NCBI GenBank assembly: GCA_937884755.1
Contig: CAKZYJ010000198.1
Coordinates: forward strand, 1-61,066
Reading direction: 5' to 3'
Source of the DNA: an uncultured Flammeovirgaceae bacterium
GTDB taxonomy: Bacteria; Bacteroidota; Bacteroidia; Cytophagales; Cyclobacteriaceae
Length of the DNA: 61,066 bases
Shown here: piece after piece, positions 25,258-34,825 of the stretch
How the letters are laid out: every line of letters starts with the position of its first letter
How positions within the stretch are numbered: position 1 is the stretch's first letter
The notes under the pieces: generated by a model
What the model saw: only the letters and a program-made list of their open reading frames with translations
Database searches by the model: none
What the model was told of the DNA's origin: nothing
Translations under genes and position numbers: made by a program

Positions 25258-26039
25258 TGCACCTACCTATTTACCAAGCCGATGCATTTACTTCTAAGGT
25301 GTTTGGAGGGAACCCCGCTGCGGTTTGCCCCCTAGACGAATGGCTGCCAGATGATCTGATGCAGTCCATTGCTGAGGAGAACAATCTTTCGGAAACGGCT
25401 TTTTTCGTAAAGGAGGGTGATCACTACGCTTTGCGCTGGTTTACCCCGGTGGCTGAAGTAGACTTATGCGGTCACGCTACGCTAGCCACCGCCCATATTA
25501 TGTATACTGAGTTAGGTCATACCGCACCCGAGTTGGCCTTTGATACACGCAGTGGTATGCTCAAGGTGAAAAAACTTGACCAAGGCTACTCCATGAACTT
25601 CCCTACCGATCCGCTCACTCCGGTAGAAACTCCGGCAGAAATAACCGATGGCCTGAAGCTTACCCCCCAAGAAACCTTTAGAGGAAAGACCGACTACCTG
25701 GTGGTGATTGACTCTCAGGAGCAATTAGAAACGCTCCAACCAGATTTTCGGGCCTTAGCTCAGGGTAAAGTGCGAGGCACTATCGTCACCGCTCCTGGCA
25801 ACGAGGTAGATTTTGTTTCGCGTTGTTTTTATCCGCAGTACGGTATCGACGAGGACCCGGTGACCGGTTCAGCCCACACTACGCTTACTCCTTACTGGTC
25901 GGAGCGATTGGATAAGAAACAACTTAGCGCTCAACAACTCTCGGCCCGCAAGGGTGAACTTACCTGTATCGACCACGGCGACCGAACTGAACTCATTGGT
26001 CAGGCCGTAACCTATCTTCGGGGAGAGATTAATATATAA
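25257..26039 (+). CDS. PhzF-family isomerase/epimerase
   Basis: 260 residues. The PhzF fold is shown by YQADAFTSKVFGGNPAAVCP (6–25), the catalytic Glu46 in NNLSETAFF, and DLCGHATLATAHIMY. A second domain contains the DEDPVTGSAHTTL motif (about 200–212). PhzF proteins isomerise or epimerise small ring compounds; the native substrate is unknown for most. The repeat-like words AATCGAACAATCGA lie directly before the ATG, so the leader is short or absent. Confidence 0.92.
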   Translation: MHLPIYQADAFTSKVFGGNPAAVCPLDEWLPDDLMQSIAEENNLSETAFFVKEGDHYALRWFTPVAEVDLCGHATLATAHIMYTELGHTAPELAFDTRSGMLKVKKLDQGYSMNFPTDPLTPVETPAEITDGLKLTPQETFRGKTDYLVVIDSQEQLETLQPDFRALAQGKVRGTIVTAPGNEVDFVSRCFYPQYGIDEDPVTGSAHTTLTPYWSERLDKKQLSAQQLSARKGELTCIDHGDRTELIGQAVTYLRGEINI

Positions 26040-26097
26040 AAGACACTGGGGTCCCATTTTACAGCTTTGTAGCAGTAAAACCAATGCACGGGTTTAG

Positions 26098-26676
26098 TTA
26101 GCTCACCTGAGAGCCAGCCTTCTGACGTTTTCTTCTTAGCCTACTGACCAAAAAAACAGTAACTAATGCAAACAATAGGCCGAGCAAGAATCCTCGGAAA
26201 GAGTATTTCAGGGTTTGGTTGGTATCTATATCGTGCCGATGGTTCCAGAACTCCACAATCTTACCGTCTTCAATTCTAAATACATTGATGATAGGAACTT
26301 CGCCTTCACCAATAAAGATTCTCCCTACCAGTGTTTTTGGTTCGAATTTACCAGTCCAACGAGTAGCCACTAGATTCCCATCAGCTATTTGAAAGTCAAT
26401 CTGGCCGTTTAGCTTACCGTTTTCCCAAAACAAATCAGCAATCTTTTTTTGCTCAATGGCCACTTCCTGGCTATTCTTACGGTCGCCAATATCGTGAGCA
26501 ACATAGGTTTCAGCTACGTATTTATCGTACTGATCGGTATTGTTGGTAAACCACAAATTTTGATAAAAGGAGCGCGCAATTTGTTTGTTCTGCTCCTCAA
26601 TGGTCGATGAATCACCGGAATGAGCAAACAGAGAAATGGGAAGAAACAGGGTTGAGAGAAGTGCAATGGTTTTCAT
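26098..26676 (-). CDS. NTF2/SnoaL-like exported protein with C-terminal membrane helix
   Basis: 192 residues. The N-terminus MKTIALLSTLFLPISLFAHS is a signal peptide. The rest, IARSFYQNLWFTNNTDQYDKYV through VINVFRIEDGKIVEFWNHRHD-like strands, is the SnoaL-type cone fold (polyketide cyclase-like) used by many small secreted or cytoplasmic proteins. A membrane helix (about 160–180) and a basic tail (RLRRKRQK) follow. The function is unknown. It lies about 80 bases after the end of the AraC gene on the same strand. Confidence 0.75.
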   Translation of the reverse strand: MKTIALLSTLFLPISLFAHSGDSSTIEEQNKQIARSFYQNLWFTNNTDQYDKYVAETYVAHDIGDRKNSQEVAIEQKKIADLFWENGKLNGQIDFQIADGNLVATRWTGKFEPKTLVGRIFIGEGEVPIINVFRIEDGKIVEFWNHRHDIDTNQTLKYSFRGFLLGLLFALVTVFLVSRLRRKRQKAGSQVS

Positions 26677-26759
26677 AATTGTTTTTTCTCAATAGTACTT
26701 CCTTATTGGGCTGATGAGTTAGTGCCAAACGTCAATACCTTAGTGGTAACGGACAAAAC

Positions 26760-27701
26760 CTAGTGGGCAGAGGGAAGTTTGCCGAAATACTTCTTGTAGG
26801 CCGCCGTAAAATTTGATGGATGGGAGTAGCCGAGCCGATAACTAACTTCGGTGGGAGTCTGACGTTGATGGATTAACTCTTCGTGAGCAAATTCCATTCG
26901 AATGCGGTTACGGTATTCCATCGGGGGCTTACCGAATACTTTTTTGAAGGTAGTCTTAAATTTGGTAACCCCCATGTTAGCCTGTTGCGCTAATTCCTGG
27001 AGGGATGGAGCATCATTCTGAAGTGGATTCCGCAAAATGGCTGATACCTTAAAAATTCCCTTCAGATCGTCTGGATGTATATCTTCCAACTCGGCAGATT
27101 GATCATGACGTTGAGTTTTCTCAAAAAAGGCTTGCAGAAACTTCAGTACTCGTAGGTGGCACTCTAATTTGCGGTCAATAGTTTCTAAAGCCCGTAGGAA
27201 TAGGCTTTCCAGATTTTGATCCAGATCCTCGAATACGATGTTACGGTTAACATCAATCACTTCGCTCACACCGGAAAAGTAAGTTTGTAAAAACTGCTTG
27301 CTAAATCGAATGGTAGCTACCTCAGCGTCTACTCCCGGAGGTATCAATGTATCAACCACCAGATTGGGTCCGTATAGCAACAAGCCGATAGGCAGGTACT
27401 TCTGAAACGTTATGGTTGATCCATTCACTACCTTTTCCTGACGGATGTTAGAAAGGTTGATATGAATGATAAACCACTCGGTATCCGGTGGATTGACAGA
27501 TCGCATGTTGATAGGAACCTTAAACTGGGTAAGACCAAAGTGGTAAAGCTCAAGTTCGCCAGGAAAAGTAACGTAGCGAACGGTGGCATTGTTGGTTCCG
27601 ATATCCGGATGAATGATGAAATTACCACCTTCGGGAATCAGCCGTAAATAATGCGAAAATTGGTCGAGTAGATTTTTAGTGACGTCAATAGCTACGTCCA
27701 T
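26760..27701 (-). CDS. AraC-family transcriptional regulator
   Basis: 313 residues from the ATG at 27701; an in-frame TTG at 27728 is less likely. The last about 100 residues hold two helix-turn-helix motifs: LQELAQQANMGVTKFKTTFK and the HTH2 signature VSYRLGYSHPSNFTAAYKKY, ending GKLPS. The N-terminal part (about 1–200) is a cupin-like ligand-binding region typical of Bacteroidota one-component regulators. The target is not shown. Its position beside the NTF2-like gene suggests it may control that gene. Confidence 0.9.
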   Translation of the reverse strand: MDVAIDVTKNLLDQFSHYLRLIPEGGNFIIHPDIGTNNATVRYVTFPGELELYHFGLTQFKVPINMRSVNPPDTEWFIIHINLSNIRQEKVVNGSTITFQKYLPIGLLLYGPNLVVDTLIPPGVDAEVATIRFSKQFLQTYFSGVSEVIDVNRNIVFEDLDQNLESLFLRALETIDRKLECHLRVLKFLQAFFEKTQRHDQSAELEDIHPDDLKGIFKVSAILRNPLQNDAPSLQELAQQANMGVTKFKTTFKKVFGKPPMEYRNRIRMEFAHEELIHQRQTPTEVSYRLGYSHPSNFTAAYKKYFGKLPSAH

Positions 27702-27782
27702 GATTATATTCTTGAGGCTTAAATGCAATATTGCACATTTTTCCCGATTTAAGATCAGCTCATTGTAAAGAGAAAACAGAAG

Positions 27783-28991
27783 CTATTCTATTCGGATCTG
27801 TGCTTTTTTCAGGTAGGCTTCAATGGTGCTCAGTTCTTTAGTTTTAGTTGGAGCGTTATAGTGCTCCCAAAACTTTGGATCATAGGGTTTAGCCTGGCTC
27901 TCAATACTACGATTAATTAGTAGATTAGCCGTAAAATAGGATGTTTCCAGGCTCTCGGTGAGAATTTTATTTACGAAAAGCTCCTTCTTGGGATATTTGG
28001 TAAAAAGTAGTTTCTTAGACTCGAGTCCATCGTATACCTGCCAAGTATCTTCTTCTTTCTGATACTTCAGATACCACTTCCCCTGATATTCCTGATACTC
28101 AAAAATGACGCGGTAGTGCATTTGCTGTAATCCGTTGGTTAGTCTCCTCTTCCACGACCTACCTCGGTGGGCGCTGCGGGTAAGTTCCATTCTTACAAAG
28201 GCAAATGTTTCAGTATCAATGTACAGTAGGGCAGTTTCAAAGGGTTTATTGCGTCCTTTGATTTTATATACGTAACGATTTTGGAAGGGGAGTACCTGCT
28301 CCATTTCGTACTCCCAGCCCCGTTTAGCCCTAATAGGGCCGTAGTTGAAGCGGATAAATTCATCTTCAATCAGATCAAAAATGGCGTTCTGCCGTTCCCG
28401 CTCATCGTTCCAGGGATGCTTTTCGGCAATAAAACTTCTACGTACTGCCTGTAACTCAACTTTGGGTTCGGTAGTAGCATTATAGGGTTGGTATTTCATC
28501 CGTACAGCGTACTCCATCAGTTCCACGTAGGTGCTATCTTCTTTCTGTAGGTCTCGTACAAAACCCTCTAGCAGATAGGGTTCGGTAGGGTAGTTCTTCT
28601 CCAGCGAATTATAGGCTCTCCTTACAATCTGCTTAGCCGTTAGCGATCGTTCGGCACTTACCACCACCTCTTCCAGCGTTACACTATTTTCGGCTAACTC
28701 AATAACTTCCCCGTTTGCGAAAGTGGAAGGTGACTTCTCCAGTGTAGTGTACCCCAGCATTGAGACAACCACCTTGTTGTCTTTCAGTTCTTCCGGAATG
28801 TGGAACACAAACTCTCCTTCAGTATTAGACGTAGTACCCAAAGATGATTCTTTCACATATACAGATGCAAAGGGAAGAGGCTCCTCAGTACTGGCATCAA
28901 TAATTTTACCCGAAATGGTAACGAAGCGCTCCTGAGCTGCTAGATTGATACTAACCAGGCAAAAGAGAAATGCCCAAGCGTACTGTTTCAT
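27783..28991 (-). CDS. CarboxypepD_reg-like domain protein (DUF5686-like C-terminus)
   Basis: 402 residues with a signal peptide (MKQYAWAFLFCLVSINLAAQ). A CarboxypepD_reg-like beta-sandwich (about 22–110, with VTISGKIIDASTEEPLPFA and LEEVVVSAE) precedes a charged C-terminal region with the AKQIVRRAYNSLEKNYP motif common in Bacteroidota outer-membrane proteins that pair this domain with a DUF5686-type barrel or periplasmic part. The function is unknown; envelope location is likely. There is no TonB receptor partner in the window. Confidence 0.78.
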   Translation of the reverse strand: MKQYAWAFLFCLVSINLAAQERFVTISGKIIDASTEEPLPFASVYVKESSLGTTSNTEGEFVFHIPEELKDNKVVVSMLGYTTLEKSPSTFANGEVIELAENSVTLEEVVVSAERSLTAKQIVRRAYNSLEKNYPTEPYLLEGFVRDLQKEDSTYVELMEYAVRMKYQPYNATTEPKVELQAVRRSFIAEKHPWNDERERQNAIFDLIEDEFIRFNYGPIRAKRGWEYEMEQVLPFQNRYVYKIKGRNKPFETALLYIDTETFAFVRMELTRSAHRGRSWKRRLTNGLQQMHYRVIFEYQEYQGKWYLKYQKEEDTWQVYDGLESKKLLFTKYPKKELFVNKILTESLETSYFTANLLINRSIESQAKPYDPKFWEHYNAPTKTKELSTIEAYLKKAQIRIE

Positions 28992-29394
28992 ACTATTCCT
29001 GCTAATTTCAATGTTAACAACTCCGGTGTTAATTCTAATGTTTCTTACTTAGGGGGGTAGAAAAAGGGTGGCTTAAACTCCCCTCGTAGTCAACATCAAT
29101 TTATATATTCCCTAATTTCTGGTTTGTGGGCAGAGCAACAACAGGCCGAAATAGCAGTTTAATGTCTCTAGATTTAGCTTGTCATTAAGCTTGGGCTGTA
29201 AACATTCTAAGCTTTTTAACTCTGTACTGACTTGTTTTGGGAGCTGAAGAAGTGCGAGACTAAATTTATCCGGGAAGGACGATAGCAAGAAATCACGCAG
29301 ATAACAAAATAGGTGTAAAATAGCAGAAGGCGCGAGTGAAACAGCTATCTTGAATAACTGCCTACTCTCGCACTCCTATCCGATTTTTTCGATA
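28992..29394. other. Intergenic region, no gene found
   Basis: About 400 AT-rich bases. I see no open frame with family features. A 9-base inverted repeat AGTGCGAGA (29251–29259) / TCTCGCACT (29366–29374) encloses 106 bases, which might be a small mobile-element relic or a structured RNA, but there is no other support. Confidence 0.4.
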
Positions 29395-29817
29395 TTATTC
29401 TTCTCTTGGCTTGGAGGGTTTGGGGCGGTCGCCGCCTGAACCTCGGCGAAAGCTGCTGCTAGCCGCGATAGCTTGATTCCGGTAGGCCCCGTGGAAATGG
29501 TGAATCTGGTCGCCTCGCATACCAACGACTACATACTTCTTTTCCTTGTGTACGCTTCGGCTAACACCTCGGTCGTCCACCGCCTTCGTACTTCTACTGG
29601 CGTTACTAAGCTCAGAGACCCACAATGGTTTATTAGAAATCCACAGATTGCCCGGAGCACCCTCCAGTTTGGTTCGGTTTTCTTTTTTCTGTAGCCAATT
29701 GATCTCCGGTCGGCTTAGCGGAGAGCCAATGGGTGGGTCCTTTCTTTGACTACCGTTATTATTCAGACGATTATTCCCGAGTTTTCCGGTTGATTTGGTA
29801 TTTTTCAATTCATGCAT
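29395..29817 (-). CDS. Small basic hypothetical protein
   Basis: 140 residues, hydrophilic and basic, rich in Asn, Ser, Lys, Arg and Gly, with no signal peptide or membrane helix. A Gly-rich segment RRGSGGDRPKPSKPREE ends it. I do not recognise a family. The open frame has no long competitor with family features on the other strand, but base composition bias alone can give such frames, so the gene is uncertain. It lies divergent from the sugar isomerase gene. Confidence 0.4.
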   Translation of the reverse strand: MHELKNTKSTGKLGNNRLNNNGSQRKDPPIGSPLSRPEINWLQKKENRTKLEGAPGNLWISNKPLWVSELSNASRSTKAVDDRGVSRSVHKEKKYVVVGMRGDQIHHFHGAYRNQAIAASSSFRRGSGGDRPKPSKPREE

Positions 29818-29989
29818 GGTTGTGTAGGTTTCTAAAATGAAAGAAAAAGTTACTAAAATTAAAAACTATTTCCCAGTAAAATTTTAGTAGTGATGCTAAT
29901 TGGAATACTGCACCACTGGTTAGTAGCCACCGATTATCATTTCGTTCGGGAATTACTGCTAAAATTGTATCTTAGGGCGAAAAAGACTT

Positions 29990-31072
29990 ATGCAACGACG
30001 GATTTTTATTAAGCAATCAGCACTAATTACTACCGGAGCCGGCCTGTTTGGCTACGCCTGCTCAACCAATACTACCCAAAGTGATAGCGAGGCCGGAGAA
30101 AGTGCCTCCGAAACTATGGCTTCTGCCACTGAGCCTCTCTATAAAATATCCTTAGCCCAATGGTCTCTAAACAAATCATTATTTAATCCTGACCTACGGG
30201 GTATGCCCTGGCCCGAACGTGCTAAGCTGTACGATTCTGACTACGAGCGAGTAATCGCCAACAGCGAGCTAACCAATCTGCAATTTCCTCAGAAAGCCCG
30301 CGACATGGGATTTGAAGGAGTAGAGTTCGTAAATCAATTTTTTTATGACAAAGCAGAAACCCCCCAATATTTGGCTGATCTAAAGCAAGCTTGTGCCGAT
30401 GCTGGAGTAGAAGCTTTGTTAATTATGTGCGATCGGGAAGGAGCTTTAGGAGATCCTGACGAAGCCGAGCGTATGAAAGCGGTAGAAAACCACTACAAAT
30501 GGGTAGACGCTGCCCAGTACTTAGGCTGCCATTCCATTCGGGTAAATGCTCAGAGTGGTGGCAGTTACGAAGAACAGCAAAAACTGGCCGCCGACGGCTT
30601 AGCCAAGTTAGGCGAGTATGCCAACAATGCCGGTATTAATGTGCTGGTAGAAAACCACGGAGGGCTGTCCAGCAACGGTGAGTGGCTGGCTGGGGTAATG
30701 AAGATGGTCGGTAACGACATTGTAGGCACATTGCCTGACTTTGGAAACTTCTGCGTTAAAATGGACTTTCCTACGGCGGAGAATCCCCGCCCTCCCTGCC
30801 AAGAAGAATACGACCGCTACCTGGGAGTAGAAGAATTGATGCCTTTCGCCAAAGCGGTTAGTGCTAAAACTCATGATTTCGACGATCAGGGGAATGAGAT
30901 TCATACCGATTACGAGAAGATGATGCGGATTGTGTTGGATCATGGCTACCGTGGGTTTGTAGGAGTGGAGTACGAGGGCGACGGTATAAGCCCGGAGGAA
31001 GGAATTACCAAAACCCGGGAACTGCTGGAGCGGGTTCGGAACAACTTATCTTCGGAATATCAATCTTCCTAA
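29990..31072 (+). CDS. Sugar phosphate isomerase/epimerase (xylose isomerase-like TIM barrel), exported
   Basis: 360 residues. The N-terminus [20 protein letters not shown] fits a Tat-type signal, with a lipobox-like GYAC at about 22–25, so the protein is likely periplasmic and perhaps lipidated. The TIM barrel AP_endonuc_2 core follows: [20 protein letters not shown] (metal Glu and His), [11 protein letters not shown] (Asp metal ligand), [17 protein letters not shown] and [10 protein letters not shown] (Glu ligand). It should isomerise or epimerise a ketose/aldose or related keto sugar. Linked by position to the oxidase-like protein and to a second such barrel two genes downstream. Confidence 0.88.
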   Translation: MQRRIFIKQSALITTGAGLFGYACSTNTTQSDSEAGESASETMASATEPLYKISLAQWSLNKSLFNPDLRGMPWPERAKLYDSDYERVIANSELTNLQFPQKARDMGFEGVEFVNQFFYDKAETPQYLADLKQACADAGVEALLIMCDREGALGDPDEAERMKAVENHYKWVDAAQYLGCHSIRVNAQSGGSYEEQQKLAADGLAKLGEYANNAGINVLVENHGGLSSNGEWLAGVMKMVGNDIVGTLPDFGNFCVKMDFPTAENPRPPCQEEYDRYLGVEELMPFAKAVSAKTHDFDDQGNEIHTDYEKMMRIVLDHGYRGFVGVEYEGDGISPEEGITKTRELLERVRNNLSSEYQSS

Positions 31073-31170
31073 GCCATTGTTTCACTTCCGATAATTTTGC
31101 TGTTGATTATCTTATTTAACTTTCGCTTAACCTTTTTGTTTCGACCGGCGAAGTATCTGAGCAGATAAAT

Positions 31171-33792
31171 ATGAGTTTTCGGAAGATTCTTACTATTTCA
31201 ATGTGGGTAAATAATTTTCCTTTTCAATCATTGGTACCAGTTGGCTTATTGGCTGGGCTGATGAGCTGTGGTGCCCCGGATTCCGAGCCTACGTTTTATC
31301 CCGAAGTGCTGGATGACCGGCTGACGCTCGAATTGATTTCTACCAGTCCGCAGATAATGACGCCTATCGGGCTGGCTATTGACGATCAGGATCAGATCTA
31401 CGTACTGGAGTCGCACACCCACTCTCCGCCCAGCGATTACGCGGGGCCTTCCTTTGATCGTATCAAAAAGGGAGTAGACACCAATCAGGACGGAAAGCCG
31501 GAATCCTGGCTGATCTATGCCGATAGCATTACCGATGGTATGAATCTGGCGGTAGGGCCGGATAATACCATCTTCCTAACCGAGAAAGACGGTGTGTATT
31601 CCTACCAGGATATTGATGGTAACGGGGCTGCTGATCAGAAGACTCAGTTACTGAAAATGAATACTCCCAAAAGTGTGTACGATCACGCGGGTATTTTAGG
31701 CGTAACCTACGCACCCGATGGTTGGCTTTACGTATCGCGGGGTAATAGCGGGGGGCTGGATTGGCGTATTGAAGGTACCGATGGCTCTTTTATAGAAGGC
31801 TACGGTGACGGAGGGAATGTCTTCCGCTGTCGTGCCGACGGAAGTCAGGTAGAAGAGATAGCTACCGGATTCTGGAATCCTTTTGATATAAAATTTACCA
31901 AAGAAGGCCGTTTAATGCTGGTGGACAACGACCCGGATAGCCGAGGTCCCAACCGACTGATAGATATTGTGCCTGGTGGGGATTATGGCTACCAATCGCT
32001 CTACGGCGGAAGTGGTATCCATCCCTTTCTGGCCTGGAACGGCGAACTACCTGGTACCTTGCCTTACGCTGCCGCTTTAGGTGAAGCGCCCTCCGGCCTG
32101 ATCGATGCCAGCTTCACCAGCTTTTCCAATGAGTACGACGGAAACGTTCTGGTGACCATTTGGGAAGAAAACGCTATTGTGCGGGTGCCGCTTCAAGCAA
32201 AAATGAGTACCGTTACGGGTGAGGCTAAAACCATTTTGCAGGGCGATAGCCCCTTTCATCCCGTAGCACTAGCTACTAATAGCTGGGGCGATATGATCTT
32301 TACCGCTTGGGTAGTGCGGCAGTACCCTAACCACGGTCAGGGCCGCGTATGGCGCTTAGCGTCAGGAAGCAGCCAGCCACTAGCAACTGCTTTAACTGAG
32401 GAAGAGATTATATCCGGACACTTCTCGCAGCGATTTGCTCCCAGAGATACTGAGATTTTGTTAGCTGACCTCTCTTCCGAAGATGCGTTTGTTCGGGCAA
32501 GTACCCGCCATCTTCTCCGCGATTCGGCGTATTATCAGGACGTACTGACTCTCACTCAGCATACTGATCCGAAATTACGCTTAGAAGGATTATTGGTATT
32601 GTTGAAATCAACGTCTGACCTCTCCGAAGCTGACCTTCGCCGCCTGCTAAACGATCAGGATGAGGCGGTACGACGTATAGCGTTGACCTACGTAGCCCAA
32701 CACGCCCGGGATGATCTCTCTTCGGAAGTAGACCAGCTACTGGCTTCGGGAAAAATAACTTCACCACTGTTTGAGACCTACCTGGCTACGCTGAGGCATT
32801 TACAACCAGTGTTTGTACAGGAGTATCGGACTCGGGCCAATCCCGAATCTAAGAAACTGCAGCGTAAGTTGCCGCCGACCTACTTAGCTGATCTCATCCA
32901 GAATACCGATGTGGCCGAAGAAATCAGGGCTCTGGCTCTGTCGTACCTGGATAATCCGGCTGAGATTCGTCAGTTTCTGGTGGAGGCGTTGCTGACCGCT
33001 TCGGAAGCGATGCAAATGGCTACCCTTCAGGCGTTTAAATCTATGCGAAGCGAAGATGTGGCTAATGCTACGCTCCAACTAGCCTTAGACCGAAACGCTA
33101 GCCCATTGGTAAGGGGGCAAGCGTTAGTAACCTTAGAATATCAATCAACCACATTCTGCGACGAAGTAGCTTCCATACTGAATGAAGATAATGAGCTGCT
33201 GTCCGAAACTGCGGTTGGCTACTTATGCCGCTGCCGTCAGGAAAATGTAGAAGAAACTGTCGCTCAGTTTGTGTCGACCAACCCCGTCGCTAATTCCCGA
33301 TGGCAACTCTGTCGGACAGATGGCTCCGAAGCAGACCGCCCCACCACCAGTGATGAGTGGTATCAGGCGGTAGATGATACCGGGAATGCAGCTCGTGGAA
33401 ACCTGGTATTTCAGTCAATAAGTGCTCAGTGCCAAAGTTGCCATAAGATCGACGGCTGGGGCAGCAGCTATGGCCCCGATCTATCGAACATTGGTAGCAG
33501 TAAGTCAGCCCAGCAACTGGCAATGGCTATTCTGGAACCTTCGGCGGAGATCGCCCCCGAATGGCAGGGTTGGTTTGTGACTGACAGCAGTGGGGTAACC
33601 CATTTGGGTCGCCAGATTGACGTAGGCTTTAAAAATGTAGAACTGATGGTAGCCACCGGCGATTTTGTGACCTATAAGCAACCCCAACGCTACGGGCCCG
33701 CCGCCACCTCACTTATGCCCGACGGACTGGAGAATACTATGACTCCTGCTGAATTCAACGATTTGATTGCTTATCTAACCTCTCTAAAATAG
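31171..33792 (+). CDS. Membrane-bound dehydrogenase-like lipoprotein: beta-propeller, HEAT repeats, cytochrome c domain
   Basis: 873 residues. A lipoprotein signal leads to Cys33 (AGLMSC). The first about 370 residues form a PQQ-sugar-dehydrogenase-like propeller (YDHAGILGVTYAPDGWLYVS, NPFDIKFTKEGRLMLVDND, GGDYGYQSLYGG). A HEAT-like helical region (about 425–660) follows, with repeating LLADLSSEDAFVRASTRHLL-type helices, and the C-terminus carries a cytochrome c heme motif C754-Q-S-C757-H758 with the later Met near LMPDG. This is the domain order of the PVC-type membrane-bound dehydrogenase family. It likely oxidises a sugar or alcohol in the periplasm and passes electrons to the heme. Substrate unknown. 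Confidence 0.85.
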   Translation: MSFRKILTISMWVNNFPFQSLVPVGLLAGLMSCGAPDSEPTFYPEVLDDRLTLELISTSPQIMTPIGLAIDDQDQIYVLESHTHSPPSDYAGPSFDRIKKGVDTNQDGKPESWLIYADSITDGMNLAVGPDNTIFLTEKDGVYSYQDIDGNGAADQKTQLLKMNTPKSVYDHAGILGVTYAPDGWLYVSRGNSGGLDWRIEGTDGSFIEGYGDGGNVFRCRADGSQVEEIATGFWNPFDIKFTKEGRLMLVDNDPDSRGPNRLIDIVPGGDYGYQSLYGGSGIHPFLAWNGELPGTLPYAAALGEAPSGLIDASFTSFSNEYDGNVLVTIWEENAIVRVPLQAKMSTVTGEAKTILQGDSPFHPVALATNSWGDMIFTAWVVRQYPNHGQGRVWRLASGSSQPLATALTEEEIISGHFSQRFAPRDTEILLADLSSEDAFVRASTRHLLRDSAYYQDVLTLTQHTDPKLRLEGLLVLLKSTSDLSEADLRRLLNDQDEAVRRIALTYVAQHARDDLSSEVDQLLASGKITSPLFETYLATLRHLQPVFVQEYRTRANPESKKLQRKLPPTYLADLIQNTDVAEEIRALALSYLDNPAEIRQFLVEALLTASEAMQMATLQAFKSMRSEDVANATLQLALDRNASPLVRGQALVTLEYQSTTFCDEVASILNEDNELLSETAVGYLCRCRQENVEETVAQFVSTNPVANSRWQLCRTDGSEADRPTTSDEWYQAVDDTGNAARGNLVFQSISAQCQSCHKIDGWGSSYGPDLSNIGSSKSAQQLAMAILEPSAEIAPEWQGWFVTDSSGVTHLGRQIDVGFKNVELMVATGDFVTYKQPQRYGPAATSLMPDGLENTMTPAEFNDLIAYLTSLK

Positions 33793-33801
33793 TCTGAAAC
33801 G

Positions 33802-34701
33802 ATGTCTGAAAATATCAATCGCCGCAATTTTGTCAAGAGCGCTTCTGTACTAGCCGCCGCGCCTTTAGCCGGAAGCGGCCTAAGTGTTAATTTGTCGGTA
33901 CCTACCTCTGCTGTCGAGTCGGTGGGGGTAGAATTAGCCATTGCTACCATCTGCCTGGATGGCTTTGGTGATGAGAACTTTGAGCCGGCCTTCCACATTA
34001 TTCCCCAAACCCCCATTCGGAACGTGGAATTTAACGTCTGGAACCCTCGTAATATCACCCCGTCGGGTATTGCTAGCATTCGCGAACGCTGCTACCAAAA
34101 CGGACTGACGCCCATCTCCCTACAAGGGACTTCCTTCGGCGGAAACGTGGTGAAAGACGTAGGTCATAAGCTCTGGCTGATGGAGCAGACCAAAGCTCTT
34201 GGGTGCCGACGAGTAAAGTTTACCGGGTCCCGACGGGGCGAGCAGGGCGGTTTGGAAAATGTGATTGCGGTACTGAAAGAACTAGCTCCGGCTGCTGAAG
34301 AAATGGACGTACTGATTGCGGTAGAGAACCACGCCAACAACAATATTGAAAACATAGAGGATTATGACAAAATCTTCGCTGCCGTAGACTCTACCCACGT
34401 GGGCATGTGTCTGGATATGGGCCACTTTGATGGTGCCAGTGTCAGTAACTTCGACGTCATCGACCGCTTCCACCACAAAATCAACCATATCGATCTGAAA
34501 GATGTAGTAGCCTTTGGCACGTATAAAAGCGTTCCCTACGGCACCGGCATCACTAAGGGTGAAGAAATTGTTCAGGCCCTGATTGATAAGGGTTACTCCG
34601 GCTACATCGTCATTGAGCAGGCCCCACCCAAAGAAGGCTTGGAATTGGTACAGGAAATGACCCGTATCTATAACCAGTTTGCTGACTTTGAGCGTTCGTA
34701 G
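33802..34701 (+). CDS. Sugar phosphate isomerase/epimerase (xylose isomerase-like TIM barrel), exported
   Basis: 299 residues with a Tat-like signal peptide (NRRNFVKSASVLAAAPLAGS, about 6–25). TIM-barrel core motifs are VLIAVENHANNNIENIEDYD (metal Glu/His), VGMCLDMGHFDGAS (Asp and His), HKINHIDLKDV and YSGYIVIEQAPPKEG (Glu). It lies 9 bases after the dehydrogenase stop, so they form an operon. With the first barrel upstream, this suggests the oxidised sugar is epimerised or isomerised in the periplasm. Confidence 0.88.
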   Translation: MSENINRRNFVKSASVLAAAPLAGSGLSVNLSVPTSAVESVGVELAIATICLDGFGDENFEPAFHIIPQTPIRNVEFNVWNPRNITPSGIASIRERCYQNGLTPISLQGTSFGGNVVKDVGHKLWLMEQTKALGCRRVKFTGSRRGEQGGLENVIAVLKELAPAAEEMDVLIAVENHANNNIENIEDYDKIFAAVDSTHVGMCLDMGHFDGASVSNFDVIDRFHHKINHIDLKDVVAFGTYKSVPYGTGITKGEEIVQALIDKGYSGYIVIEQAPPKEGLELVQEMTRIYNQFADFERS

Positions 34702-34825
34702 CAGTAGTTATCTTCCGAGCAAGTCTTAACTACCCGAAGTGGAGTTTTAATACTTCAGAATAAATTTTCTTGAACTGAGCTTGTGGAATACGACCCCAAC
34801 GGGCATCGTATATAAAAAAAGCTCT

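Noticed and set aside
29473-29749. Alternative plus-strand genes opposite the small basic protein
   Set aside because: They lack a signal or family pattern; the minus-strand frame is longer, though it too is uncertain.
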